From Vibrio celticus (GTDB taxonomy: Bacteria; Pseudomonadota; Gammaproteobacteria; Enterobacterales; Vibrionaceae), in the NCBI RefSeq assembly GCF_024347335.1, contig NZ_AP025464.1:1364001-1428000 (forward strand): a DNA stretch of 64,000 nucleotides, given 5' to 3'. Below, one piece after another: positions 53,905-63,154 of this stretch. How positions within the stretch are numbered: the stretch's first letter is position 1; each line of letters opens with the position of its first letter. The translations under genes were made by a program, and so were the position numbers. The notes beneath the pieces were generated by a model. It did not search any database, had not been told where the DNA came from, and saw only the letters and a list, made by a program, of their open reading frames with translations.

Positions 53905-55038
53905 TTATCCTACCAGCGCTAATTCAGACTCTTTATAGATACGATTAGCCACTTTGTATGCCGTAGGCGACGTTAGTGTTTCTTTGCATCTGCACTTAAA
54001 CTGCTCGACTTCAATCGTTTGTTGTTCCAGTAAATAGCACAGCTCACTCAAATAGTTTGCTTCAAACACAGCCTGACCAAGTGGTGTGCATTCGTATCGG
54101 CTCGACTCTTGGTAACCAATTGCGGTCAACACAGGCTCTGGCAGCTCCCAGAACTTGGCAATGGTGTAAGTCAGACGAATAGAGTAGCTGTTCATCAGGC
54201 GCTTCAATGCTAGCGAGTTAGGCGGAACAGAAGGATCAACATGCTTGAAGGCTTCTACCATCATCTGGAAAATGATCATCTTGCCTAAGTTTCGAATCAA
54301 CCCAACAAAGTACGCCGCCGCTTGATCTTCTTGAGATGAAGAGTCTTTCATCAACTCCTTAGAAAACGACGCGGTTTGAACACTGTGATTCCAAATTTTC
54401 TCACCGAAGTAACGCCAGTAAATATTGTTCCCCGGTGTGAAGTTCTTCATGTAGCTATTCACCACCCCTTCAACAAGCCCCTGAGAGCCCATATTGAGGA
54501 ATGCTGTTTTTAGGTCAGTAACCTGCTTTTCACCACGCTTATAGAAAGTACTGTTAGCCAGTTTAATTACATCGGCAGCCATACTCGGCTCACGCTCTAT
54601 CACTCTTAACAGTGCATCGACATCAAACTCATCGCTCTGTAATTCTGCCATTAACGTGGTCACAGAGGCTGGCATCACTGGCAGTTCATTAAGCAAGGCT
54701 TTCGGAGAGCGAATCAAGCGTTCGATTTGGCAAGCCACAAAGTCGCTAAACGGATCTGACTCTGTTCTCAAGCGTGATTCTCCAAACAGATAATCAAGAA
54801 ACTCACCATCGTGAAGGCTTATCGTTATATCGACAATGAGTGATGATGGCTGAGCGGACGAAGGCGGAACAAAGATTGAAGTGCGGGGAGTGACTTGCTC
54901 CGCTTTAACGTTTTTCTGCTCAGAGGTCGTTTGTTGGGATGTAGCTTGTTGAGAGACACTTTTTGAAGAATGACTTTGCTTACTTTGATTAGCAACGAAA
55001 GGGGAAAATAGTGCCTGCAATACCCTTTTAAACATCAA
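53905..55038 (-). CDS. HDOD domain protein
   Basis: Signal-type protein with a degenerate HD domain. The first ~75 residues are Ser/Gln/Thr-rich and probably disordered. The HDOD domain (about 115-310) shows LPVMPASVTTLMAELQSDEF and VIEREPSMAADVIKLANSTF, then NMGSQGLVEGVVNSYM and NHSVQTASFSKEL. Family members act in motility or regulation; target unknown. Single gene. Confidence 0.85.
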   Translation of the reverse strand: MMFKRVLQALFSPFVANQSKQSHSSKSVSQQATSQQTTSEQKNVKAEQVTPRTSIFVPPSSAQPSSLIVDITISLHDGEFLDYLFGESRLRTESDPFSDFVACQIERLIRSPKALLNELPVMPASVTTLMAELQSDEFDVDALLRVIEREPSMAADVIKLANSTFYKRGEKQVTDLKTAFLNMGSQGLVEGVVNSYMKNFTPGNNIYWRYFGEKIWNHSVQTASFSKELMKDSSSQEDQAAAYFVGLIRNLGKMIIFQMMVEAFKHVDPSVPPNSLALKRLMNSYSIRLTYTIAKFWELPEPVLTAIGYQESSRYECTPLGQAVFEANYLSELCYLLEQQTIEVEQFKCRCKETLTSPTAYKVANRIYKESELALVG

Positions 55039-55205
55039 TACGGCTCCTAGATGAATACAACATAGATCGGGATATATAACGGCGGTGATTATCGCACAGT
55101 TAATTCATAAACCACACAATGGCAAATGAATCATTAATTTTTTAGCTGTATAGGATCTGTTACTCAACGGCTGCGAGACAGTGCCTACCAGCATTCACTA
55201 GAAAC

Positions 55206-55236
55206 AAAAAAAGCGAACACATAACGCTTGTTCGCT
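55206..55236 (-). terminator. Terminator of the tetR-dehydrogenase operon
   Basis: AGCGAACA / TGTTCGCT stem; on the minus strand followed by seven T residues. Confidence 0.75.
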
Positions 55237-55268
55237 CTTACATAGATTAGACGTGTGACTGCCAAGAG

Positions 55269-56324
55269 TTAGCTCTGAGCGACTTCCAACACGATCTTAC
55301 CGACGTGTTTTTTCTTCAGGAACTCATCTTGTGCTTTATGGATATCGGCTAGCGGATAAGACTCTGCAACGATGGCGCCAATCTGCTGCTTCTCAATACG
55401 GTCTACTAGATTCTGGAATACCTGAGGCTCTAAAACCGTGCAACCAAAAAAGCTGAGATCCTTGAGATACAAAGTGCGAACATCAAGCTCAACCATAGCG
55501 CCACCAATTGCGCCAGATACGGCATAACGACCATGTGGTTTCAGCACTTCAAGGAATTCAGGCCACTTATCACCGGCGACTAAGTCGATAACGACATTAA
55601 CGCTGCTTTCACCTAGCGCTTTAACCAAATTAGCATCACGAGCAATTACTTCATCAGCGCCAAGTTCAAGTAACTGTTGGTTCTTGCTTGGGCTAGTGAT
55701 GCCAATAACATAGGCGCCGCGAGCTTTTGCTAGCTGAATAGCCGCAGAACCCACACCACCCGATGCACCAGAGATAAGCACGCGATCACCCTCAGCCACA
55801 TTCGAGCGAGTCAGCATATTCTCTGCCGTCGAGTAAGAGCATGGAAAAGACGCTAACTCAACATCCGACATGGTGCTGTTCACCGCGTAAGCATGCTTAG
55901 CTGCTACTTTGGTGTATTCAGCGAAACCACCATCGCACTCAGAACCGAAATACCATGGCTGTGGCAGATCTCGTCCGTATACTTCTGTTAAACAAGGTTC
56001 GATAAGAACACGCTCACCAATACGGTCAGCAGAGACTTCATTGCCGACTGCCACGATGAAGCCGCACACGTCAGCACCTTGGATACGAGGGAATTTCAAC
56101 GCTTCACCCGACCAACTAGCATCGTCTGAGTCATCGCTTTTTGAGTACCAACCGATTCGTGTGTTGATATCGGTATTGTTAACGCCTGCTGCCATCACTT
56201 TGATCAGCACTTCATTAGGCTCGATTTGAGGAACAGCGATATCTTCGCGGTAGCCAAGCATTTCTGCTCCGCCGTGCCCCAACATCTCTACGCCTTTCAT
56301 TGTCTTTGGTAGTTCGAATTTCAT
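55269..56324 (-). CDS. Zinc-type alcohol dehydrogenase-like / quinone oxidoreductase (MDR family)
   Basis: NADPH-dependent oxidoreductase: GroES-like domain with VLIKVMAAGVNNTDINTRIG and IQGADVCGFIVAVG, then a Rossmann domain with VLISGASGGVGSAAIQLAKA. The second-site zinc cysteines are absent, so it is closer to quinone-oxidoreductase types. ATG at 56324 (MKFELPKTMKG) has GAGGAAA upstream and overlaps the TetR stop (ATGA); a longer in-frame reading from 56396 is rejected. 351 aa. Cotranscribed with the TetR gene, hence self-regulated. Confidence 0.87.
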   Translation of the reverse strand: MKFELPKTMKGVEMLGHGGAEMLGYREDIAVPQIEPNEVLIKVMAAGVNNTDINTRIGWYSKSDDSDDASWSGEALKFPRIQGADVCGFIVAVGNEVSADRIGERVLIEPCLTEVYGRDLPQPWYFGSECDGGFAEYTKVAAKHAYAVNSTMSDVELASFPCSYSTAENMLTRSNVAEGDRVLISGASGGVGSAAIQLAKARGAYVIGITSPSKNQQLLELGADEVIARDANLVKALGESSVNVVIDLVAGDKWPEFLEVLKPHGRYAVSGAIGGAMVELDVRTLYLKDLSFFGCTVLEPQVFQNLVDRIEKQQIGAIVAESYPLADIHKAQDEFLKKKHVGKIVLEVAQS

Positions 56325-56839
56325 CGTGTTTCCTCGAGTAATTTTGTAACCATATTCTGTGCTGATGCCACCGCTTCTTCGCCTAATACCGGCCACGCGC
56401 TTGATACGCCTTCATGAAGTAAAAACAGTGGTGTCGCGAGATCATCTCGCAGGCTCTGCTTGCCTATAAGCAAACGAACTTGTTCTTTATGCTGCGTAAC
56501 CGCTTGGTTGATAAGTTCATTATCTGGGAACGCAGCAATCGCATTCATCGACATACACCCATGCGGCGCATACTCTTCTAACCATTGTTGGAGCTTGTTG
56601 AATATATGAGTCACAGATTCCAATCCAGCCTCTGGCGACGCCTCCAGTAAGAAATCGAGATAGCGTTGGTGTCGGTATTCCAATGCTCCAACAATCATCG
56701 CTTCTTTTGAAGGGAAGTGTTTATACAAGGTTCTTAGGCTTACATCGCACGCGGTTTTCAGTTGTGCAACGCTCGGCTCAGCAAAACCTTGTTGGCTGAA
56801 CGCTACTTCAAGGCTTGCTGCAATCTGTTCTCTCAACAT
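56321..56839 (-). CDS. TetR family regulator
   Basis: 172-aa repressor. HTH (about 1-48): LEVAFSQQGFAEPSVAQLKT then ACDVSLRTLYKHFPSKEAMI. The C-terminal domain with HGCMSMNAIAAF resembles the YxaF type that responds to small organic compounds. Its stop overlaps the start of the dehydrogenase gene. Two tandem palindromes directly upstream are likely its operators, giving autoregulation of the operon. Confidence 0.87.
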   Translation of the reverse strand: MLREQIAASLEVAFSQQGFAEPSVAQLKTACDVSLRTLYKHFPSKEAMIVGALEYRHQRYLDFLLEASPEAGLESVTHIFNKLQQWLEEYAPHGCMSMNAIAAFPDNELINQAVTQHKEQVRLLIGKQSLRDDLATPLFLLHEGVSSAWPVLGEEAVASAQNMVTKLLEETR

Positions 56840-56865
56840 AGTGCTCTCTCAATACCCGATAAAGG

Positions 56866-56908
56866 GTAGAATGATTGTTCTACTTACAGGGTAGAACGAT
56901 CACTCTAC
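56866..56908. promoter_or_regulatory. Tandem palindromic operators upstream of tetR
   Basis: GTAGAATGATTGTTCTAC (56866-56883) and GTAGAACGATCACTCTAC (56891-56908) are two 18-bp imperfect palindromes with the same half-site GTAGAAYGAT, spaced 25 bp apart centre to centre. They lie 27-69 bp before the TetR ATG. Form and position are typical for TetR autoregulation; binding is inferred. Confidence 0.7.
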
Positions 56909-56994
56909 CCCTGTCAATATCCAAATTTACAAACCAAGAAATGATAAATTCCGCGCCAAACAGGACACGGAATTTATCAATACAGATGAGAGAC

Positions 56995-58131
56995 TTAGCG
57001 TTTAAGAGAGAGTCGGCTGCGTATCGTCACCAACACAGACAAAGCGCCGCAAAGTACCAACACCACCCCTAAATCTTGAATCATTCCCGCTAAAGCGAGC
57101 CCTGAGCCGATCAAGGTGTAATACATCAAACCAAACAGTGCGCCTGCACTTCCCGCTTGAGATTGGTAGCTGACTAATGCGCGACTCAACACATTGGGAA
57201 TCGCAATACCAAATGCCATGACCACCAGCATCATCGGAAGTAAAAACCATATTGAGTGTTGTGAAAAATAGACACCCACCGCACCTAATGTTTGAAGCCC
57301 TGCTGCGATACCAATCAGAGACATTGAAGACACTTGTCTCTTCAACAATGTCTTGTTCACCAAGCTTCCTAACAGAGTCCCGAACCCAAGAACAATGCCG
57401 CTGTAGCCAAACTGCTCGACGTCAAATCCAAGTTGAATGAAGGCAAATGAACCCAATTGATAATAAGAAAACAGCGCAATATTGAACGACGCGACCAGCA
57501 ACGCAGACATCCATATATCGCTATCTTTGATCATGTGAATACTGAGTGACTTTAACTGCAATGGCTGCTTAGATTGTTGCGTTTCAGGCAATGACCATAG
57601 GCTATGTGCCAACAGCGTTAACACCATAATAAACAGGGCAATAAACACATATTGATGCCCGCCCGCTTGGCTTAGTTGACCGCCAAGAAGCAGCCCGATG
57701 ATTGGACTAATCGACAGCCCCATCCCCATGTAACCAAACACCTTGGCTAGCTCTGTTCCGCTAAAAACATCTCGAAGCATGGTTTGAGTGACGACAGAGC
57801 CAACTGCAAGTCCGAAAGCGCCCATCGCTCTTGCTATCATCAGCCACGTAAAGCTGTCGGTTTGCATGGCAATGAGTGCTGAACAAGCGAATAATCCCAT
57901 CCCCAATAACATGGTGGGACGACGTCCCCATTTATCCGCTAACACGCCCCATACCACCACACCCACCGCAAATGCAGAGAAGTAAATCGATAGGGTTTGA
58001 GCGGCTTGTGTGTAGCTGACATCAAAGGATTTCGATATTGAATCCAGAGTCGGGCTATAGATGGTTTCTGCGATTTGAGGGAACATCAACAGCAGCACCA
58101 TTTGCCATAAAGAAGGTTTTGTTTTCATCAT
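56995..58131 (-). CDS. MFS drug/metabolite exporter (Bcr/CflA type)
   Basis: Inner-membrane proton-driven exporter with 12 hydrophobic segments. MFS motif A is seen as GVLADKWGRRPTMLLG; FPQIAETIYSPTLDSISKSF and MTQ-type RDVFSGTELAKVFGY fit the Bcr/CflA branch. I use the paired ATG at 58131/58128 with GGA upstream; the longer frame from 58248 runs into the divergent gene's leader. About 378 aa. The divergent AraC gene is its likely regulator. Confidence 0.87.
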   Translation of the reverse strand: MMKTKPSLWQMVLLLMFPQIAETIYSPTLDSISKSFDVSYTQAAQTLSIYFSAFAVGVVVWGVLADKWGRRPTMLLGMGLFACSALIAMQTDSFTWLMIARAMGAFGLAVGSVVTQTMLRDVFSGTELAKVFGYMGMGLSISPIIGLLLGGQLSQAGGHQYVFIALFIMVLTLLAHSLWSLPETQQSKQPLQLKSLSIHMIKDSDIWMSALLVASFNIALFSYYQLGSFAFIQLGFDVEQFGYSGIVLGFGTLLGSLVNKTLLKRQVSSMSLIGIAAGLQTLGAVGVYFSQHSIWFLLPMMLVVMAFGIAIPNVLSRALVSYQSQAGSAGALFGLMYYTLIGSGLALAGMIQDLGVVLVLCGALSVLVTIRSRLSLKR

Positions 58132-58225
58132 TTTTCCAAGACCAGTGAACTTGACGAGGAGTCTAGGGGAAACTAACCTTGGCTCGTTAACAACATTAAA
58201 ACCAAAAACAACAAGATTGGGACAA

Positions 58226-58999
58226 ATGGCATTAATCAGCGAAACCATTGAGTTTGATGCAGACAGCTTACCTGCGCCCGTAATAGGGATTGCGGCAGAA
58301 CTAGGTCAGCATGACTCAGGAATACATAACCACGTAAAAGGACAACTTCTGTATGCTCCGCAAGGCTGCATCACCTTGACCTTAGAGAACGCCCTTTGCA
58401 TTTTGCCACCGACTAAAGCCGTGTGGATCCCGCCCTATACCAAGCACCGAGCGCAAATGACTAATGTGGTTGCTTATCGGTCGCTCTATTTTGATAGCAG
58501 TATTTACACCTGCCCAGAAGTGATTGAAATTGTGGAAGTGAATGAGCTTTTAAAAGCCCTAATCAATAAGATGGCTTTCTGGGATTGGGACGTTGCCCGC
58601 GAGCAAACCACCAATACCGCCAACCTATTCTGGGAAGAGTTTTACAGTGCTAACCAACACTCGTTTATCTTGCCACTACCGACAGATCGCCGCTTTAAAA
58701 GCTTTTGCAAACAAGTCCGAACCGCTTCCTTTCTTGCCCCAGCCCTCTCGACATTAGCGAACTCGGTTGGCGCAAGCACCAAAACGATTACTCGATTATT
58801 CAAAGCCGAAACAGGCATGACTTATCAAGAATGGCGTCAGCAATGGCGCTTGTTTAAAGCGATTGAACTGCTCTCAGAAAACCGACAAGTCGGTGATGTG
58901 GCTCATCTGCTAGAGTTCTCATCCAACAGTGCGTTTATCGCCTTTTTCAAACAGCAAACCGGACAAACCCCGTTGGCGTTTACCAAGTTAGCAGCGTGA
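58226..58999 (+). CDS. AraC family regulator with cupin sensor
   Basis: N-terminal cupin (AraC_binding, about 15-115) with IHNHVKGQLLYAPQGCITLT and WIPPYTKHRAQM. C-terminal HTH (about 165-255) with LSTLANSVGASTKTITRLFK and GDVAHLLEFSSNSAFIAFFK, then QQTGQTPLAF. I choose the ATG at 58226 because the longer frame from a GTG at 58145 would leave no promoter space between it and the divergent MFS gene. Likely controls that exporter. Confidence 0.85.
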   Translation: MALISETIEFDADSLPAPVIGIAAELGQHDSGIHNHVKGQLLYAPQGCITLTLENALCILPPTKAVWIPPYTKHRAQMTNVVAYRSLYFDSSIYTCPEVIEIVEVNELLKALINKMAFWDWDVAREQTTNTANLFWEEFYSANQHSFILPLPTDRRFKSFCKQVRTASFLAPALSTLANSVGASTKTITRLFKAETGMTYQEWRQQWRLFKAIELLSENRQVGDVAHLLEFSSNSAFIAFFKQQTGQTPLAFTKLAA

Positions 59000-59050
59000 T
59001 TATTGTTATCCAAACTCTGAAGTTTTACTTAGCTCAGATACAAAAAAACC

Positions 59051-59064
59051 AGAACATGAGTTCT
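59051..59064. repeat. 14-bp target site duplication, left copy
   Basis: AGAACATGAGTTCT, identical to 60474-60487 on the other side of the element. A duplication of this size fits the IS4 family. Confidence 0.85.
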
Positions 59065-60473
59065 AATGCCGTTCACTTAAGAGTGAACGGCATTTTTGTT
59101 CTTAGCATACCGTTGTGGTCTGGGTTTAACTGTTCTAGGGAATGTCCTTTCCCTTCGCCCTTCAAGTATTAAGCTTTCAGCCATGTTGTGGAACCCCTTT
59201 AGCTGACGAGGTATTGCGCCTGGTGTTGAGTAAGGTAAGCCTACAAGTAACGCAGATACATGAGCTAATGTGCCGTTAAAACTGAGTTGATAAGGAAGGT
59301 AATTTCCCTTTAGATTGAAGCAGAGCTCGACCATCTGGTATCGGATTAAATTGTAAGTAAGCAAGATGCCCCATAACTCCTGCTTTACCAGTTCTGGTAA
59401 ACGACTTCGCAGCGTGAGACGATTTCCAAGCATGTATTGTTTCTGCTCTCGGTAGCCTAGCTCAATTTCCCAACGATGTTCATAAAGGCCTGCAATATCT
59501 TTTGATGGGTAACGCAGGGAGTCCGTCATGGAGGTTAATACTTGGTAGTCTTTTCCTTTAATTTTACGAGTGACAAGTCGAGCGGTTATCGACTTTGGTA
59601 AATCAGGCCATAGCTTTCTAGCCCTTGGGTTACTGTGTAATTGAACCAGTTTGTCATTTCGCCCTAAAGATTGAACAATGTCATATTGTGTATTTTTCTT
59701 GAGGGGGATAAGCCAATGACGCTCTGAGCCAGAGTCTTGCCATTTATGTAATAAGCCTAAAGAATAGAACCCTTATCGAACATTGTCACGCTATGGTTTG
59801 GTGTTGTTTCTATCAGTTTTTCAGCTAATATCATTTCGTTTGTATTGTAATTATCAAAGGCACTGGCCGTAATAATGTGACTGCTTAGTTCCATTTGGCA
59901 GACCATTCTCACTTGCGGATATTGCGTCCCTTTTTGTCGAGAAAATGCCTTTTCATTTTGCGGGTTATCGGGCGTTCGCCAAACAACGCCATCGACGCCA
60001 AGAAGCGTTAATCCATTCCACTGGGGTAACTTTGCACTTTTTAACCATGACGTAGTCATTCGCTCAAAGACCGCTTTAATTGCGTCTTCACCCAACGTCT
60101 TTCGACGTTGAGTTAACGCACTTGGTGCGACAAAAGCTTTACCTGTACGGTCGACAATATCAAGTTGGTTCACTAAATCTTTCATGGATTTACTGTTATA
60201 GATAGCCATTCCAACAAGCAGCCACACCATGGATTCTAAAGTTAATTTCCTCTTTCTCATCGTGACGGTATCAGTAAGAGAATAAGCTTCGTCGATGAGG
60301 TCAATTGGAAGCAAGTCAGACAAAGTTTCAACGTTGCTAGGTTTCCAATCATTAATTATGTTTAGAGCTTGAGAAACATCCATAAAAAAATCCAAGTGCA
60401 TTAAATACACTTGGATTTTGACAGCTCTGAAGGATCGTTCAACCGATCACTTTGGCTTTAACTGATCGGCATT
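59065..60473 (-). mobile_element. IS4-family element inserted in a terminator
   Basis: 1409 bp. The ends AATGCCGTTCACTTAA (left) and, read inwards from the right, AATGCCGATCAGTTAA are near-identical terminal repeats. Flanked by the exact 14-bp direct repeat AGAACATGAGTTCT. Both ends also form hairpins with neighbouring bases. Confidence 0.88.
59077..60410 (-). pseudogene. IS4-family transposase with one frameshift
   Basis: N-terminal frame (59757-60410): IS4 N-terminal domain with SDLLPIDLIDEAYSLTDTVT and GLTLLGVDGVVWRTPDNPQN (first Asp), then VTMFDKG. The second frame resumes at once with LGLLHKWQDSGSERHWLIPL and later YEHRWEIELGYREQKQYM, the YREK motif with Glu. Adding one T (GGTTTCTAT for GGTTCTAT near 59768) restores the family sequence FDKGFYSLGLLH. 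The element is otherwise complete. Confidence 0.88.
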
Positions 60474-60487
60474 AGAACATGAGTTCT
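60474..60487. repeat. 14-bp target site duplication, right copy
   Basis: AGAACATGAGTTCT, same as at 59051-59064. Confidence 0.85.
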
Positions 60488-60508
60488 GGTTTTTTAATGC
60501 AGATTCAA

Positions 60509-61963
60509 CTAATCAATCAACACCAACGAATCCAAAATCCCTTTACCACTGTGGATTCCACCTTCATTTTCGCTAGCGGGTTTGCTGCGGATTAAATAGC
60601 CCGCGTAGCCGTCTAGCTCTGTTACTGGTTCACCTTTGAAGTAAGCGGTGAACAAACCCACTTCACTGACTAAGTCTGTCACGAGCGTTTGTTGAGTGTC
60701 ACGCACTGCAATAGTCGGCACGTCACGTTCATGCGGGTACAAGCGTTGCATCAATGCCCACGCGTCGTACTCCTCTGCCTTAAGTTGGCTCAGTTGTTCG
60801 CTGATGCCGTCACCAAAAACACAATGGCCACCGCCCTCACCTTGGTTTTTCAACACCCACTCTTGCTTATCAGCTTGTGTGTTAAACCATTCAATCGATT
60901 CACTGGTGATTGGCTTCATGTCAGCTAATACACTCTTGACCAGTTCGGCTTCTTCTAGCGTTAAACCCCAGCGGGCATATTCAGCTGCAGACATCATGGT
61001 TAGCAGCATTTGCATGGTTTTACTGGTCGCTAATTGCTGGCTGATGGTCGCGTTCATTGCGACATGGTGTTGTTCCATAAACAAGCGAGTCTGACTTAGC
61101 GTATGGCAACAAACCGATTCGTTGAGTTCTGGAGCCCAGTAATCTGAATACTGGTAGCCAGCTCTTAGGTACACCACATCGACAGCGCCGACATCTTTCA
61201 ATAACAGGCGTTGATTATCACCCGATGAAAGCTGACAACTCAATTGTTCAAAGGTACGACGAACCGTGCGAACTCCCTGTTTTTGCAGCTCAACTTCAAG
61301 CAAATGTTGGTCATATACGTTGTCTTCGTTCTTCTGCACCACCATCAAGAAAACCGGTTTACCTGGTTCATTGAAATCCGCTCTCACTTGCCTTGCTGCA
61401 TTAGCGATACCATAAGCCAACTGGGTTAAACCTTGGTTTTCAGCCGGTGTTACTGACGGATCTTCCAACCAATGGTTATACACGTTTGGCCATTGGTTTT
61501 GCATGAATGAGTGGAATTCTGTAGCGCGTTGACCAAAAGGCGCCATCCCTGCCGCAATGCCATTAAACTCAATCACTTTTGCACCGTGTTGGCGATCGTC
61601 CATGAAATCAGTACGCATCAACAGCAATGGCTGACGAGCTGGATTCAAGCGTTCACCCGCAAAACCGTGTGCTTGTTGGTGCAACTCCATCAGGCGGCCA
61701 AAGAACGGGTCGGCTTTCGCCATATCGATCAATGATGACTGTAAAAAGTCATGGTCTTCCGAGACATTGTTGATGAGTTTGGTGATCAGCGGCGTCACCT
61801 TCAACAGGTGTTCAAAAACCTCACGCTCAATACTCATTGGAGCAAGACTAAACGGGCAATGCCTCGCGGTATTGTCTGACTGACGAAACGCGACACCGTG
61901 CATGATCGCCCACTCACAAGCATCTTCTATTATTTGTTGCGGAATCAATGGCATTGAATTCAT
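60509..61963 (-). CDS. Eukaryotic-type glutathione synthetase family protein
   Basis: Predicted ATP-dependent ligase that would join gamma-glutamylcysteine and glycine. It resembles the eukaryotic GSS fold, not bacterial GshB: substrate-type segment LLMRTDFMDD, KVIEFNGIAAGM, VVYLRAGYQYSDYW (the R-xxY-xxx-DY block), the Gly-rich lid VLKNQGEGGGHCVFG and the C-terminal YLIRSKPASENEGGIHSGKG. 484 aa is close to the ~470 aa of GSS. Single gene between the IS4-split terminator and a LysR gene. Possibly acquired by transfer long ago; base composition is like the neighbours. Confidence 0.8.
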   Translation of the reverse strand: MNSMPLIPQQIIEDACEWAIMHGVAFRQSDNTARHCPFSLAPMSIEREVFEHLLKVTPLITKLINNVSEDHDFLQSSLIDMAKADPFFGRLMELHQQAHGFAGERLNPARQPLLLMRTDFMDDRQHGAKVIEFNGIAAGMAPFGQRATEFHSFMQNQWPNVYNHWLEDPSVTPAENQGLTQLAYGIANAARQVRADFNEPGKPVFLMVVQKNEDNVYDQHLLEVELQKQGVRTVRRTFEQLSCQLSSGDNQRLLLKDVGAVDVVYLRAGYQYSDYWAPELNESVCCHTLSQTRLFMEQHHVAMNATISQQLATSKTMQMLLTMMSAAEYARWGLTLEEAELVKSVLADMKPITSESIEWFNTQADKQEWVLKNQGEGGGHCVFGDGISEQLSQLKAEEYDAWALMQRLYPHERDVPTIAVRDTQQTLVTDLVSEVGLFTAYFKGEPVTELDGYAGYLIRSKPASENEGGIHSGKGILDSLVLID

Positions 61964-62080
61964 TTAGATATCTCATTCTTGTCGGGCATTTGGCACCCGT
62001 AGTAAGACGATGCTCATTCTAAAAAGACGAAATAAATTTCAAAAAGTTATTTCGCCGTTTTGATCATCGTAGCTCGCGGT

Positions 62081-63028
62081 TTACAGCTGAGGTTCTTGAG
62101 TCTTATTAACAATGAGGTCGCGAAGCCATTTGTGGCTTGGTTCAGAATCAAAGTAACGGTGCCAAAGCAGAAACAAACCACCAGGAACCAACTCAATGGG
62201 AATCGGCTTCATCACCAGTTCGCCACTCTCAATATAGTCACGAACCGAGTTGTACGGATAACACATCAGCAAGTCGCTTTGCTTGCACAGCTTTACTGCG
62301 CTGGTGATGTCCGACACGTTGGCGGCTTTGTTAATTTGGAGCTGTTTGGCTTGCAAGATTTCCAGTAGCAGCCAGTCGCCAACGCCACCGGTCACTAACT
62401 GAATATGACGATATTTAAGGAAGGCTTGCAGGTTCCACTCTTCTTGAAGTACTGGGTGATCATTACGCATCAAACACACAGAGTAATCTTGCAGCAACTC
62501 GACATGGTTCAGCTCAGCAGGAATGTTTTGAATGTGGGTACTCGCCCTTTCATCGAGCTCAAAAATTCCAATCCCGAAATCGACCTCACGCTTTAGTAAG
62601 CGCTTAAAAGTTTCGCTACTCCAAGTTGTGCTGTTTACCGTAATGTTCGGCGCATCTGCTAGCGCGTTAGGCATAAATTTAGGGTAAATCGCGGTATAAG
62701 CGGTTTCGACTAGATCGATATTAAAAGTGCGCTCGCTGTCTTTCGGCTCAAAAATGTCCGGCACGGTTAGCTGTTCAACTTGCAGAAGGATCTGATGAAT
62801 CTTAGGCGCTAAAGAGGTGGCTTTCGGGGTTGGAAACAGGCCTTTTGACTCACGTTCGAACAGCGGGTCATCAAACAGAGAGCGTAGCTTGGTGAGTTGC
62901 TTACTCACCGCAGACTGACTAAGGAATAATCGCTCTGCCGTTTTGCTCACGCTGCGCTCTTCAAGCAACACGTGTAAACACAGCAGTAAATTCATATCAC
63001 ATTTGAGTAAGCTTTTAACATCTACCAT
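62081..63028 (-). CDS. LysR family transcriptional regulator
   Basis: N-terminal winged HTH: DMNLLLCLHVLLEERSVSKT then RLFLSQSAVSKQLTKLRSLF. The C-terminal sensor domain (about 95-300) has VDFGIGIFELDE. AAGGA lies eight bases before the ATG. 315 aa. It is divergent from the adenosine deaminase gene (126-bp gap) and probably controls it or itself; the ligand is unknown. Confidence 0.87.
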   Translation of the reverse strand: MVDVKSLLKCDMNLLLCLHVLLEERSVSKTAERLFLSQSAVSKQLTKLRSLFDDPLFERESKGLFPTPKATSLAPKIHQILLQVEQLTVPDIFEPKDSERTFNIDLVETAYTAIYPKFMPNALADAPNITVNSTTWSSETFKRLLKREVDFGIGIFELDERASTHIQNIPAELNHVELLQDYSVCLMRNDHPVLQEEWNLQAFLKYRHIQLVTGGVGDWLLLEILQAKQLQINKAANVSDITSAVKLCKQSDLLMCYPYNSVRDYIESGELVMKPIPIELVPGGLFLLWHRYFDSEPSHKWLRDLIVNKTQEPQL

Positions 63029-63154
63029 GATATTCCTTAGATTCAGATTAATGATGACTTTATGTCACTTTAAATCATATCACAAACTTGTTAATTTAAG
63101 CCCATGTAACCTATGAGTTAATAACTCAAAAAATAATAAACCTAAGGAATACTC

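Larger units (their letters stand above)
59043..60494. terminator. Terminator hairpin split by an IS4 element
   Basis: Left of the element is AAAAAACCAGAACATGAG and right of it ATGAGTTCTGGTTTTTT. Joined through one copy of the 14-bp target sequence these form a perfect bidirectional terminator (stem AAAACCAGAAC / GTTCTGGTTTT, loop ATGA). It originally separated the AraC gene from the convergent glutathione synthetase-like gene. Confidence 0.75.
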
